Shown here: positions 34,398 through 42,926 of the stretch, in pieces | How positions within the stretch are numbered: position 1 is the first letter of the stretch | How the letters are laid out: each line of letters starts with the position of its first letter | Origin: Paenibacillus alba | Lineage (GTDB): Bacteria > Bacillota > Bacilli > Paenibacillales > NBRC-103111 | Reading direction: 5' to 3' | DNA length: 64,000 nucleotides | Assembly (NCBI RefSeq): GCF_013204855.1 | Contig: NZ_JABMKZ010000012.1 | Location: 124,001 to 188,000, forward strand | Program-made: the position numbers and the translations under genes | The notes under the pieces: model-generated | Seen by the model: the letters and a program-made list of their open reading frames with translations, nothing else | What the model was told of the DNA's origin: nothing | Databases searched by the model: none

Positions 34398-34417
34398 ACT
34401 GACAACAGGTTGTCAGT
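34398..34417. promoter_or_regulatory. Palindrome between WYL regulator and dinB-like gene
   Basis: CTGACAACAGGTTGTCAG, 8-bp perfect arms with a 2-bp centre (9-bp arms with the flanking A/T). It overlaps the last codon of the regulator gene and lies in front of the DinB gene; a likely operator. Confidence 0.5.
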
Positions 34418-35345
34418 GGCTCGAATAGAGTAGAACAATTTTTTCGGCCTTCTCTTTGATGACAGCTGCTATGTGGGGCGGCTGGAGTATTCGTATGCTC
34501 GGACCGAAACTTAGCAGCATCCCGTGAAGCCAGGGCTCATCCGGCTGCGTAGCCGTAATCATCATGGAGCCATCCGGTTGATAGTCGATCTGTTTCGGTT
34601 GGAAGTAGTCTTCGATTTGAGCCTGCACATTAGGCTGGGCGTGCAGGATAAGTGTAATAAGCGAATGAGGTTCGTGATTGCCCCAGCCGTGCTGGAGCGT
34701 CTCTATCGTTTCCGTTTTGCGTTCAAAAGTTTGAGGGAGTACGTTGATTTCCTTCATTCGAGATAGACGGAAGACACGAAAATTCTCGCGAAGCAGACAA
34801 TAACCATAGAGATACCAACCAAAGCCTTTGGCCACGATGCTCATCGGTTCGGCGGTTCTTATGGATTGCTCGCTTTGTGAAGAAATATATTGAAAAGAAA
34901 TTTGTTTAGAGTCTTTAATGGCGGTGCGCAGCATATTCAGCTTCTCTTTGTCATGGGTGCCTTCACGCCATGGATTCATATCAATGATCAGTTGGTTATT
35001 CGCTGCATGGTGTTCGGATTTGGCGACGAGCGCACCAACTTTGTCCAGCAAGCTGCCGACTTCTTGATCGCCTACGGTGGAACGTATCCCTTTGAGCCCA
35101 ACAATGATGGATTGAAGCTCTTCCAAGGACAAATACTGACGTTCCAGTCGATATTGATCCATAATTTCATAGCCGCCGTTCAAACCGGCGTAAGAGGCGA
35201 TAGGAATGCCGGCTTGATTAATGGCTTCGATGTCACGGTACACGGTTCGCAAGGAAACTTCAAAGCGTTCCGACAGCTCCAGCGCGCTGATTCTCTTGCG
35301 ATTCAAAAGCAGCATCGTAATCGCAAGCAAGCGATCTATTTTCAA
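34413..35345 (-). CDS. HTH_11/WYL-domain transcriptional regulator (YafY-like)
   Basis: A 310-residue regulator. N-terminal HTH_11 (about 1-60, KIDRLLAITMLLLNRKRISALELSERFEVSLRTVYRDIEAINQAGIPI) and a WYL domain (about 135-225, KQISFQYISSQSEQ...GWYLYGYCLLRENFRVFRLSRM). The end EDYFQPKQIDYQPDGSMMITATQPDE is the WCX extension. TTG 35345 is chosen, with GAGGTG about 7 nt upstream, giving the common N-terminus MKIDRLLAIT; GTG 35363 is possible but has no site. It probably controls the adjacent DinB-like gene. Confidence 0.88.
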   Translation of the reverse strand: MKIDRLLAITMLLLNRKRISALELSERFEVSLRTVYRDIEAINQAGIPIASYAGLNGGYEIMDQYRLERQYLSLEELQSIIVGLKGIRSTVGDQEVGSLLDKVGALVAKSEHHAANNQLIIDMNPWREGTHDKEKLNMLRTAIKDSKQISFQYISSQSEQSIRTAEPMSIVAKGFGWYLYGYCLLRENFRVFRLSRMKEINVLPQTFERKTETIETLQHGWGNHEPHSLITLILHAQPNVQAQIEDYFQPKQIDYQPDGSMMITATQPDEPWLHGMLLSFGPSIRILQPPHIAAVIKEKAEKIVLLYSSH

Positions 35346-35521
35346 AAAAGACACCTCATCCACTCATAATTATTACAAACATACATTCGATTAAAAGAGG
35401 AGAAATTCCTTTTCTAGGCAAAAGGAATAACTTGTCAGGTTGCCCTCGGAACAAAGGAAAAACGATCGACAAAGGGAATTACTTACAAATGAAGAAAATG
35501 AAGCATGGAGGCGGTCAACCT

Positions 35522-36970
35522 ATGAATGCCAAGTTAAATGAGTGGATTGTGGATGCGGATATCCATACTTTGCAGAAGGCGATGGAAGCGGGCGAGGTCA
35601 GTTCCGTGGGGCTGGTTGAGTTGTACCTCGAACGAATAGAGCTTTACGATCATGCGATTCACGCCGTATTAGAAATAAATCCAGATGCAAAGGAGCTGGC
35701 TCGACGGCTTGATGAGGAACGTCAGAGTCAAGGCAGCCGCGGACCACTGCACGGCATCCCGATTCTCCTCAAAGATAATATTGATACCGCCGACCGTATG
35801 CCTACCAGTGCGGGATCTGTTGCTTTAGCGAACTCGGTTGCGGCTGAAGATGCTTTTATCGTGACGCAATTGCGGAAAGCGGGGGCCGTGCTCTTGGGGA
35901 AGGCAAATATGACGGAATGGGCTAATTTCATGTCGGCAGCGATGCCCTCCGGTTATAGCTCGAGAGGTGGTCAGGTTTGGAACCCTTATGGGCCCGGCAA
36001 GTTCGATGTTGGTGGCTCCAGCGCAGGGTCAGGCGCCGCAGTGGCTGCCAGCTTCGCAGCAGCCGCGATTGGCACCGAAACGTCAGGTTCCATTGTGAAT
36101 CCGGCTCATCATAACAGCCTGGTTGGGTTGAAGCCAACCGTAGGCTTGTTAAGCCGAACAGGCATCATCCCCATCTCTCACAGCCAAGACACGCCGGGAC
36201 CGATGGCAAGGACAGTAGCGGATGCAGCTATTTTGCTAAGCGCACTGACAGGGACCGATGAGCGGGATGCGATGAGCTTGGCAAGTGAGGGAAGAGGCCA
36301 GCAAGACTACACCGCTTTTCTCGATGCAAAAGGGCTTCAAGGTGCGAGAATCGGCATCCCTCGCTGGTTCTACAAGAACTTGAACGAGGAGGCGCGCCTC
36401 GTGGCCGAGAATGCGATTAAGGTCCTGCGCGAGCAGGGCGCAGTTTTGATTGATCCTGTCTCGCTGCCATGTGAGCAGCAAGCGGCGGCGTGGAATATCG
36501 ATGTGCTGCGCTACGAATTCAAGAAAGATCTTAACGATTACCTAGCCAAGCTAGCACCCTCCGTCCCCGTGCATTCCTTGGAGGAGGTAATCGCGTTCAA
36601 TCATGCGCATGCGGATACAGCGCTGGTCTATGGACAAGACATGCTTATCTGGTCGGATGAAACGAGCGGTACGCTGACAGAGGCCAACTATCTGGAAAGT
36701 CTGCATGATTATCAGAAGCTTACCCGGGCACAAGGGATCGACCATGCAGTAGCGGAGCATCAACTGGATGCCCTCTTGTTCCCTGGCGATGAGGGAGAAG
36801 ATATTGCGGCGAGAGCCGGCTATCCGCTGCTGATTGTTCCTGCTGGTTATACGGCTGATGGACCGATGGGCGTTATGTTCGCCGCGGGGGCTTATAGTGA
36901 GCCGACACTTATTAAGCTGGCTTATGCTTTTGAGCAGGCTACGCGTTATCGGCAGCCGCCGGTGTTGTAA
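35522..36970 (+). CDS. Amidase signature enzyme
   Basis: A 482-residue amidase-signature hydrolase. The Ser-cisSer-Lys triad is present: Lys in GIPILLKDNIDT, Ser in FDVGGSSAGSGAAVAAS and Ser in IGTETSGSIVNPA. The domain is full length, and GLKPTVGLLSRTGIIPISHSQDTPGPMARTV is typical of peptide amidase-like members. ATG 35522 follows GGAGGCGG; a longer frame to 35432 is weaker. Family members hydrolyse C-terminal peptide amides or small carboxamides; it is not gatA by context, since no gatC/gatB is present. A strong terminator follows. Confidence 0.9.
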   Translation: MNAKLNEWIVDADIHTLQKAMEAGEVSSVGLVELYLERIELYDHAIHAVLEINPDAKELARRLDEERQSQGSRGPLHGIPILLKDNIDTADRMPTSAGSVALANSVAAEDAFIVTQLRKAGAVLLGKANMTEWANFMSAAMPSGYSSRGGQVWNPYGPGKFDVGGSSAGSGAAVAASFAAAAIGTETSGSIVNPAHHNSLVGLKPTVGLLSRTGIIPISHSQDTPGPMARTVADAAILLSALTGTDERDAMSLASEGRGQQDYTAFLDAKGLQGARIGIPRWFYKNLNEEARLVAENAIKVLREQGAVLIDPVSLPCEQQAAAWNIDVLRYEFKKDLNDYLAKLAPSVPVHSLEEVIAFNHAHADTALVYGQDMLIWSDETSGTLTEANYLESLHDYQKLTRAQGIDHAVAEHQLDALLFPGDEGEDIAARAGYPLLIVPAGYTADGPMGVMFAAGAYSEPTLIKLAYAFEQATRYRQPPVL

Positions 36971-36983
36971 TCGAGAATTTGAA

Positions 36984-37026
36984 AGCCTCCAACCCCTTGT
37001 TAGCGAAGGGATTGGAGGTTTTTTTG
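36984..37026. terminator. Terminator between amidase and oxidoreductase genes
   Basis: GCCTCCAACCCCTT pairs with AAGGGATTGGAGG; followed by T7. It ends the amidase gene; on the other strand it may also serve the convergent oxidoreductase gene. Confidence 0.85.
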
Positions 37027-37053
37027 GCCTTCATAGAATCGGACAGCTGATGA

Positions 37054-37605
37054 TCATTTCCCGGCTTTAAACCGCGGCGAAGTCTCTGGGTCCAGCGCAT
37101 ATGCTACATATGCTTTGGCGGACTGATCCAATTGTTCATCCGTAGCCTGATATACACCATTCACCGAGAATGGGGTCAAGTAGTGTGTCCCAATGAGATT
37201 GCTTGTCGCTTGGAAAGGGCGAAGCAGCTCAGGAAGCGTGTACTGGTTGTAGCCCCCCGGCGCGTAAGCTTTCTCGGGACCTCCTGTAGAGATGGCGATA
37301 AGCAGATCTTTGCCATGCAGCTTATCGCCTTGATTGCCGTATGCCCACCCATGGGTAAGAACGGCGTCCAGCCATTTTTTAAGCAAGGGGGGCGAACTGT
37401 ACCAATAAAAAGGGAATTGCAAGATGATGCGATCATGGGCTTCCAAAAGCTGTTGTTCTGCAGCCACATTAATCTGCTCATCTGGATATACATCGTACAG
37501 GCGGTGCACAGTGACGTTCTCTTGTTGTTCCATTTCGCTGGCCAATCGGCGGTTAACGCGGGAGTCGGCAAGGCTTGGATGTGCTAGAATTACTAGAATT
37601 TTCAT
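37054..37605 (-). CDS. NAD(P)H-dependent FMN oxidoreductase, flavodoxin_2 family (KefF/GS14-like)
   Basis: A 183-residue flavodoxin-fold quinone reductase. The FMN phosphate loop is at the N-terminus (ILVILAHPSLADSRVNR), followed by DRIILQFPFYWYSSPPLLKKWLDAVLTHGWAYG and STGGPEKAYAPGGYNQYT. These match general stress protein 14, KefF and MdaB-type enzymes that reduce quinones by two electrons. AAAGGAGA lies before ATG 37605. A (GAA)11 tract on the coding strand lies 37-69 nt upstream of the start and could make expression vary with repeat number. Confidence 0.9.
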   Translation of the reverse strand: MKILVILAHPSLADSRVNRRLASEMEQQENVTVHRLYDVYPDEQINVAAEQQLLEAHDRIILQFPFYWYSSPPLLKKWLDAVLTHGWAYGNQGDKLHGKDLLIAISTGGPEKAYAPGGYNQYTLPELLRPFQATSNLIGTHYLTPFSVNGVYQATDEQLDQSAKAYVAYALDPETSPRFKAGK

Positions 37606-37641
37606 TGAGGTGCTCTCCTTTGATCATTGAATTGCGATAAG

Positions 37642-37674
37642 CTTCTTCTTCTTCTTCTTCTTCTTCTTCTTCTT
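37642..37674 (-). repeat. (GAA)11 trinucleotide tract upstream of the oxidoreductase gene
   Basis: Eleven uninterrupted CTT units on the plus strand, read as GAA toward the downstream minus-strand gene. It is flanked by the 6-bp inverted repeat AATTGC (37630-37635) and GCAATT (37675-37680), so the tract would lie in a loop. It is located in the promoter or leader of the oxidoreductase gene. Confidence 0.85.
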
Positions 37675-37872
37675 GCAATTTTACAGAATACCTCAAGCTT
37701 TGTGAATTTATGCAAGCAGCTCAGAGCTGCTTAAAAGGGACTTTTTTGCAAGGGATTGAGGAATATTGATTCTAAAATTCATCAGCCCAAAGTCAATGGC
37801 CGCTCCGCATATGAAATGGAAACATTTGAAATAATAAAGCGAATTCAAATGAAAGGTAGGCGTCTGATCATC

Positions 37873-38688
37873 ATGTTTAGAAAAATCACCCCAATTGCTC
37901 TGCACAGAGCAGCAATCAGCTTGCTCATCAGCAGTCTTCTCTTAGGGGGAGGAGGCTTAGCCTCTGCGGAAGAGCTTCCACCTCCATCGTCACCACAACC
38001 TTCGCAGCAAGGTCAGCTGGTGCAAACGAGGGAAATTGATGTCACCGGCGATGGCAAACCTGATACGGTAGCGCTGATTGGTTCGAAGTTGGACCCTAAT
38101 AGTCCATACTTCGATAAACTGTACATTGTTGTGTCCGGTCAAGGTCAGCAGCAGGTTGTTATCCCATTGGAGGGCGGATACAATCCGCACATGCAGTTCT
38201 GCGATTTCATCGGGGATAAGCTTCCGCAGATTTATGTGGCCGCCGAAACCGGGGGCAGCGGGGGACTCTCTTATTATTACATCTACTCCTTGAAAAATAA
38301 TGTCCCAACCGCAATTCCCTTGCCTGAACCGCTTCGCGTCAAATCGACCTTTAAGAAAAATTACAAGGTTCTGCTGAAAATCGAAGAGACCGGCAAATCC
38401 TTCAAAATCGATCTGATGGACCGCAAGGACGATTATGAGAAATTCGGTATATACAAAGACGGCAAGGTGATTAAGCCTCTTATTGTGAATGTAGACGGGT
38501 ATGGGGCACTTAAACCCATAGACAAGGATCGAGATGGCATCTGTGAATTAATGGGTATTCAGCGTATTACCGGCATTGCAAATGCTGATACAATCGGTTA
38601 TGCCAATTCCATATGGAAATGGAAAAAAGGCAAATGGGTCTTGAAAGAAGCTTCCATTACCCAAACACTGCAGCGTAGCCCACGTTAA
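37873..38688 (+). CDS. Secreted hypothetical protein with VCBS/FG-GAP-like calcium motifs
   Basis: About 271 residues from ATG 37873. Signal peptide: MFRKITPIALHRAAISLLIS with continuation to GGLASAEE, cleavage after ASA. A Pro/Ser/Gln linker follows, then a beta-rich domain opening with REIDVTGDGKPDTVALIG, an EF-hand-like DxTGDGxxD loop of VCBS/FG-GAP repeats. A second acidic loop, DKDRDGICELMG, occurs near the end. It resembles exported proteins of unknown role common in Paenibacillus. The start is not certain, since no strong ribosome site is seen (AGGTAGGCG about 12 nt upstream). A terminator follows. Confidence 0.72.
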   Translation: MFRKITPIALHRAAISLLISSLLLGGGGLASAEELPPPSSPQPSQQGQLVQTREIDVTGDGKPDTVALIGSKLDPNSPYFDKLYIVVSGQGQQQVVIPLEGGYNPHMQFCDFIGDKLPQIYVAAETGGSGGLSYYYIYSLKNNVPTAIPLPEPLRVKSTFKKNYKVLLKIEETGKSFKIDLMDRKDDYEKFGIYKDGKVIKPLIVNVDGYGALKPIDKDRDGICELMGIQRITGIANADTIGYANSIWKWKKGKWVLKEASITQTLQRSPR

Positions 38689-38712
38689 ACGAATCTCATA
38701 TAACGAGTAAAA

Positions 38713-38756
38713 ACGCCTCCCAAACCACATCTTTCGTGGGGATGGAGGCGTCTTTG
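38713..38756 (+). terminator. Terminator of the secreted-protein gene
   Basis: ACGCCTCC and GGAGGCGT outer arms, CCAC/GTGG inner arms, followed by CTTTGCTT. Located 25 bp after the stop. Confidence 0.75.
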
Positions 38757-38774
38757 CTTCGCGTACGAATTGAA

Positions 38775-38988
38775 AATTCCTGCGATTGTGCAGTTTTTTT
38801 CCTTGAAATTGTATGAAAAATGGAAATACCTGCGATTATGCATGAATTTTAAGCTTTTCCATCCTCTAATCGAGAAAAAGCCTCAAAAGCATGCAGAATT
38901 GCAGGCATTTAAAAGAAAAGGCTGCGCCAGCATGTAAAAAGATGCATAATCGCAGGCTTACCTATAGTACAGTCGCACACCACGCCGA
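38775..38988 (+). repeat. Dispersed CCTGC element, copy 3
   Basis: Four units start at 38779, 38829, 38890 and 38944: intervals 50, 61 and 54, the same as copies 1 and 2. Base identity is lower than between copies 1 and 2 (units read CCTGCGATTGTGCAG, CCTGCGATTATGCATG, CATGCAGAATTGCAGG and GCATAATCGCAGG), yet spacing is unchanged. It lies between a terminator and the 3' end of the M29 peptidase gene. Confidence 0.75.
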
Positions 38989-39061
38989 TGATCGTGCCAT
39001 TCGCCAGCGATCATTGTTCTATCTTGCAGCTTGCTCACCTGAAATAGTAAATCCGAGTCCA

Positions 39062-40291
39062 TTACGCCCAGTTGCCCTTACGGAACAAAGGCTCACGGGT
39101 CCCATCCGCATAGAGGCCATCAATTGACATATCGGCAGAGCCGATCATGAAGTCAACATGGATTAAGCTTTTGTTATAGCCATTTTCGGCTAATTGCTCG
39201 GGGCTCATCTGGGTTCCGCCTTCAATTGTGAACGGATAAGAGTTGCCGAGTGCAATGTGGCATGACGCATTTTCGTCAAATAGCGTATTGTAGTAAATAA
39301 GCCCGGAATTGGATATCGGAGAATCGTCCGGCACGAGCGCCACTTCGCCTAGATAACGAGCGCCTTCATCCATATCGAGCATTTTGTTCAGCACCTCTTG
39401 CCCAACTTCGGCAGTAGCTTCCACGACTCGGCCGTTCTCGAATCTCAAGGAGAAACCGTCGATTAAGGAGCCTTGGTAGCTCAGCGGCAAGGTGCTGCGA
39501 ACGATTCCGTTCGTGCCACTACGGGCAGGCATGGTGAATACTTCTTCAGTGGGAATGTTCGGAATGAAGAAAGTTCCCGCCTTCGACTCGCTTCCCGCGG
39601 CAACCCACAGGTGTTTGGCAGCCAGTTCAATATACAGATCTGTGCCTTCGCCTTTGAAATGCAATTGCTTGAATTTCTTCGTATTCAGCATATCTTGTTT
39701 CGCTGTTAGCAGAGCAATGTGCTCATTCCAAGCGGCTAACGGATCTGCTTTATCCACCCGCGTCAGCTTGAAAATTTGCTCCCATAGCTTGATGATACGA
39801 TCTTGTTCGTTAAGTTCAGGGAAAACTTTGGCGGACCATTCCGCTGTCGGATAGGAGACCATCAGCCAATTGACCTGATTGCTGCGCAAATACTTCAAGA
39901 AGCCTTCGCGTGCTGTGGCTGTCGTTTTGCTGGAAATAGCGACGCGCTCTTGATCTACGTCCTTAAGTAAATCGGAATTAGGCGCATAGATTTGTAAAAA
40001 GGCTGCGCCATCCCGGGCCATTTCTTCCATGCCATTCGCGCGCCACATCGGGTATTCACGGAGTGTAGATTCCGGTGCATGCTTCATGCGAAGCGCTTTG
40101 ACTTCATCGTCATCCCAGTCAATCACGACATCTTTGGCGCCGGCGTCATACGCCTTTTTGGTTAGCTTTCGCACGAATTCAGCGCAGGCGATGGGGGTCA
40201 TGATGACGACGGTTTGATCTTTTTGAACATTTAATCCTACTCGTATTGCGAGTTCTGCATATTTGTCTAAATAATGCTCGAATGTCTCCAT
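39062..40291 (-). CDS. M29 family aminopeptidase (AmpS/PepS/T-type)
   Basis: A 409-residue metalloaminopeptidase of the thermophilic aminopeptidase family. Features: N-terminal METFEHYLDKYAELAIRVGLNVQKDQTVVI, the conserved IPTEEVFTMP (metal-ligand Glu), GSLIDGFSLRFENGRVVEATAE, the LGEVALVPDDSPIS segment with a metal-ligand Glu, and the His-rich end NASCHIALGNSYPF and SLIHVDFMIGSADMSIDG. AAAGGAGC precedes ATG 40291. It releases N-terminal residues from peptides in the cytoplasm, probably as a dimer using two Co or Zn ions. Transcribed away from glnS. Confidence 0.92.
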   Translation of the reverse strand: METFEHYLDKYAELAIRVGLNVQKDQTVVIMTPIACAEFVRKLTKKAYDAGAKDVVIDWDDDEVKALRMKHAPESTLREYPMWRANGMEEMARDGAAFLQIYAPNSDLLKDVDQERVAISSKTTATAREGFLKYLRSNQVNWLMVSYPTAEWSAKVFPELNEQDRIIKLWEQIFKLTRVDKADPLAAWNEHIALLTAKQDMLNTKKFKQLHFKGEGTDLYIELAAKHLWVAAGSESKAGTFFIPNIPTEEVFTMPARSGTNGIVRSTLPLSYQGSLIDGFSLRFENGRVVEATAEVGQEVLNKMLDMDEGARYLGEVALVPDDSPISNSGLIYYNTLFDENASCHIALGNSYPFTIEGGTQMSPEQLAENGYNKSLIHVDFMIGSADMSIDGLYADGTREPLFRKGNWA

Positions 40292-40375
40292 CTGACTGGC
40301 TCCTTTATATTTTACTAAGAATTAGTGTATGATAGAAAATAAAACTTTAACCTGTGGGAGAAAGGCTGGCGGAAT

Positions 40376-42037
40376 ATGGAAACGAAGAGCGTAACAAGCA
40401 CTCCATCCAATTTCATTAAGAACATTGTAATCGAAGATTTGAAAACAGGCAAAGTCAGCCAGGTCGTTACCCGATTTCCCCCGGAGCCGAACGGTTACCT
40501 TCATATAGGGCATGCCAAATCGATATGTCTTAACTTTGAACTTGCGGATGAATTCAAGGGGCTGACGAACCTCCGCTTTGACGATACGAATCCGGTCAAG
40601 GAAGATACCGAGTATGTAGAATCGATCAAAGCCGATGTGGCTTGGCTTGGCTTTCAGTGGGACGGATTGTTCTTTGCATCGGACTATTTTGAAGAAATGT
40701 ACAAACGTGCGCTTGTTTTGATTCGCAAAGGCTTGGCCTATGTGGATGACCAAACAGCGGATCAAATCCGTGAAGCCCGCGGCACTTTAACACAGCCAGG
40801 TACGAACAGTCCGCACCGCGATCGCAGCGTAGAAGAGAACGTAAGTCTATTCGAGCGTATGCGCGCAGGTGAATTTAAAGACGGGGAACGAGTGCTTCGC
40901 GCGAAGATCGATATGTCTTCTCCGAATATTAATTTCCGTGATCCCATTCTGTATCGTGTGGTGCATGCGCATCATCATAATACAGGCGATACTTGGTGCA
41001 TCTATCCGATGTACGCGTTCGCTCATCCGATTGAGGATGCGATTGAGGGCGTTACGCACTCCATTTGTACGCTTGAGTTCGAAGATCAACGTCCTTTCTA
41101 CGACTGGGTGATCCGCGAATGCGAGATGCCGAATGTACCTAGACAATATGAGTTTGCCCGTTTGAATATAACGAATACGGTGATGAGTAAAAGAAAGCTG
41201 AAACAGCTCGTTGACGAGAAAGCTGTTGATGGCTGGGACGATCCGCGAATGCCGACCATCTCCGGTTTGCGCCGCAGAGGCTTTACGCCGGAAGCGATCC
41301 GCAATTTTGCCCGCGAAATCGGCGTTGCCCGCAGCAACAGCACGGTGGACGCGAAGATGCTGGACCATTTTATCCGTGAGGATTTGAAGTTGAAAGCTCT
41401 TCGGACCATGGGCGTGTTGAACCCGCTGAAAGTGGTCATCACGAACTATCCGGAAGACCAAGTCGAGATGCTAGAAGCTGAGAACAACTCCGAGAATCCG
41501 GAAATGGGCAACCGCCAAATTCCGTTTTCCCGCGAGATTTATATTGAGCAAGACGACTTCATGGAAAATCCGCCGAACAAATATTTCCGCTTATTTCCCG
41601 GCAACGAAGTGCGGCTGAAGCATGCTTACTTCATCAAATGCAATGACTTCGTGAAGGATGAGAACGGCAAAGTCGTTGAGCTTCACTGCACGTACGACGT
41701 AGAAACGAAAAGCGGCAGCGGCTTCACAGGCCGTAAAGTCAAAGGAACGATCCACTGGGTGGATGCAAAAAGCGCCGTACCTGCGGAGTTCCGCTTGTAC
41801 GAACCGCTCATCTTGGACGACTCAGAAGACGAAAATGCTACGTTCCTAGAGAACCTGAACCCGAACTCTTTGCAAATCGTCCAAGGTTTCGTCGAAGACA
41901 ACATGAAGCAAGCGAAGCCGCTGGATAAGTTCCAATTTTTCCGCCATGGCTATTTCAATGTAGATCCCAAACATACGACTAGCGAGCAATTGGTGTTTAA
42001 CTTGATTGTTTCGCTGAAAAGCTCGTTCGAAGTGTAA
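40376..42037 (+). CDS. glnS: Glutaminyl-tRNA synthetase
   Basis: A 553-residue class I aminoacyl-tRNA synthetase. HIGH signature LHIGHAKS at 43-46, RFDDTNP at the amino-acid pocket, [16 protein letters not shown] with the KMSKS-equivalent MSKRK (about 270-274) and GWDDPRMPT. The C-terminal beta-barrel anticodon-binding domains are full length (…[16 protein letters not shown]). It charges tRNA-Gln directly. Most Firmicutes instead use GatCAB on Glu-tRNA-Gln, so GlnRS is the less common route, though it is known in paenibacilli and clostridia. No YqeY domain is fused here. A terminator follows the gene. Confidence 0.95.
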   Translation: METKSVTSTPSNFIKNIVIEDLKTGKVSQVVTRFPPEPNGYLHIGHAKSICLNFELADEFKGLTNLRFDDTNPVKEDTEYVESIKADVAWLGFQWDGLFFASDYFEEMYKRALVLIRKGLAYVDDQTADQIREARGTLTQPGTNSPHRDRSVEENVSLFERMRAGEFKDGERVLRAKIDMSSPNINFRDPILYRVVHAHHHNTGDTWCIYPMYAFAHPIEDAIEGVTHSICTLEFEDQRPFYDWVIRECEMPNVPRQYEFARLNITNTVMSKRKLKQLVDEKAVDGWDDPRMPTISGLRRRGFTPEAIRNFAREIGVARSNSTVDAKMLDHFIREDLKLKALRTMGVLNPLKVVITNYPEDQVEMLEAENNSENPEMGNRQIPFSREIYIEQDDFMENPPNKYFRLFPGNEVRLKHAYFIKCNDFVKDENGKVVELHCTYDVETKSGSGFTGRKVKGTIHWVDAKSAVPAEFRLYEPLILDDSEDENATFLENLNPNSLQIVQGFVEDNMKQAKPLDKFQFFRHGYFNVDPKHTTSEQLVFNLIVSLKSSFEV

Positions 42038-42054
42038 GCGATAGTGTGATAAAC

Positions 42055-42093
42055 GTCCGGCCTCACTGAATAAGTGGGCTGGGCTTTTTTTTG
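42055..42093 (+). terminator. Terminator of glnS
   Basis: GCCTCACT pairs with AGTGGGC (one wobble) with outer CC/GG pairs, followed by T8. Confidence 0.75.
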
Positions 42094-42221
42094 TCTTATT
42101 TCATGCATGCTTTTTGCTGAAAATTGCTGTACTATTTGCTTATAGTAGGACGAAAACAAGCTTCCTGCCACGAAGTCTTGTAGGAGATTAGACACATGTC
42201 GCTTAGGAGAGTGCTGCCCGG

Positions 42222-42926
42222 ATGACAACCATTTTGGTCGTTGATGATGATCATAATATTTGCCGGATTACGAAGCTGTATTTGGAGAAGAGCGGGTATA
42301 AAGTGTTCACAGCTCATGATGGAGAGCAGGCGCTGACGCAGTTCGGGCAGCTAAGCCCTGATCTTATCGTGCTGGATATTATGCTGCCTAAACGGGACGG
42401 CTGGTCCGTCTGTCAGATGATCCGGGCCCAAAGTGATGTCCCCATTCTCATGCTGACAGCAAGAGGCCATGTGGACGAGCGGATCGAAGGCTTGCAGATG
42501 GGCGCTGACGATTATTTGGTGAAACCTTTTGACCCGAATGAGCTGGTTGCTCGTGTCACGACGATTCTTCGCAGGACGCTGCTTCGCGCAGAGGCTGCTG
42601 CACCAGCACATATTTATGAAATCGGCAGCTTGCGTGTCGATGTGTTGTCTCATGATGTGACGGTGGAAGGACAACTGGTGGCGCTGCCCAAAAAGGAGTA
42701 TGAGCTGCTGCTGTTTTTCGTGCGTAATCCGAATCAAGTGTTTACTCGAGAAGATTTGATTGCGAAGATCTGGGGTTGGGATTTTGAAGGCGAGGACCGT
42801 GTCGTGGATCTGTATATCAAGCGCTTAAGGCAGAAGCTGTCTGCACTGACCGAACGCAAAGTAGACTGGGTAATTCGCACTGTCTGGGGTGTAGGTTATA
42901 AGTTTGAGGGCCCTGACGCATGCTGA
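42222..42926 (+). CDS. OmpR/PhoB-family response regulator
   Basis: A 234-residue regulator: acidic pocket VVDDDHN, phospho-acceptor Asp52 in LIVLDIMLPKRDGW, LMLTARG and the Lys of YLVKPFDP, then a winged helix ending RVVDLYIKRLRQKL and VIRTVWGVGYKFEG. GGAGAG lies before ATG 42222. Its 3' end overlaps the kinase gene by 7 bp. The gene that follows the kinase encodes a secreted repeat protein whose control by this system is plausible. Confidence 0.9.
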   Translation: MTTILVVDDDHNICRITKLYLEKSGYKVFTAHDGEQALTQFGQLSPDLIVLDIMLPKRDGWSVCQMIRAQSDVPILMLTARGHVDERIEGLQMGADDYLVKPFDPNELVARVTTILRRTLLRAEAAAPAHIYEIGSLRVDVLSHDVTVEGQLVALPKKEYELLLFFVRNPNQVFTREDLIAKIWGWDFEGEDRVVDLYIKRLRQKLSALTERKVDWVIRTVWGVGYKFEGPDAC

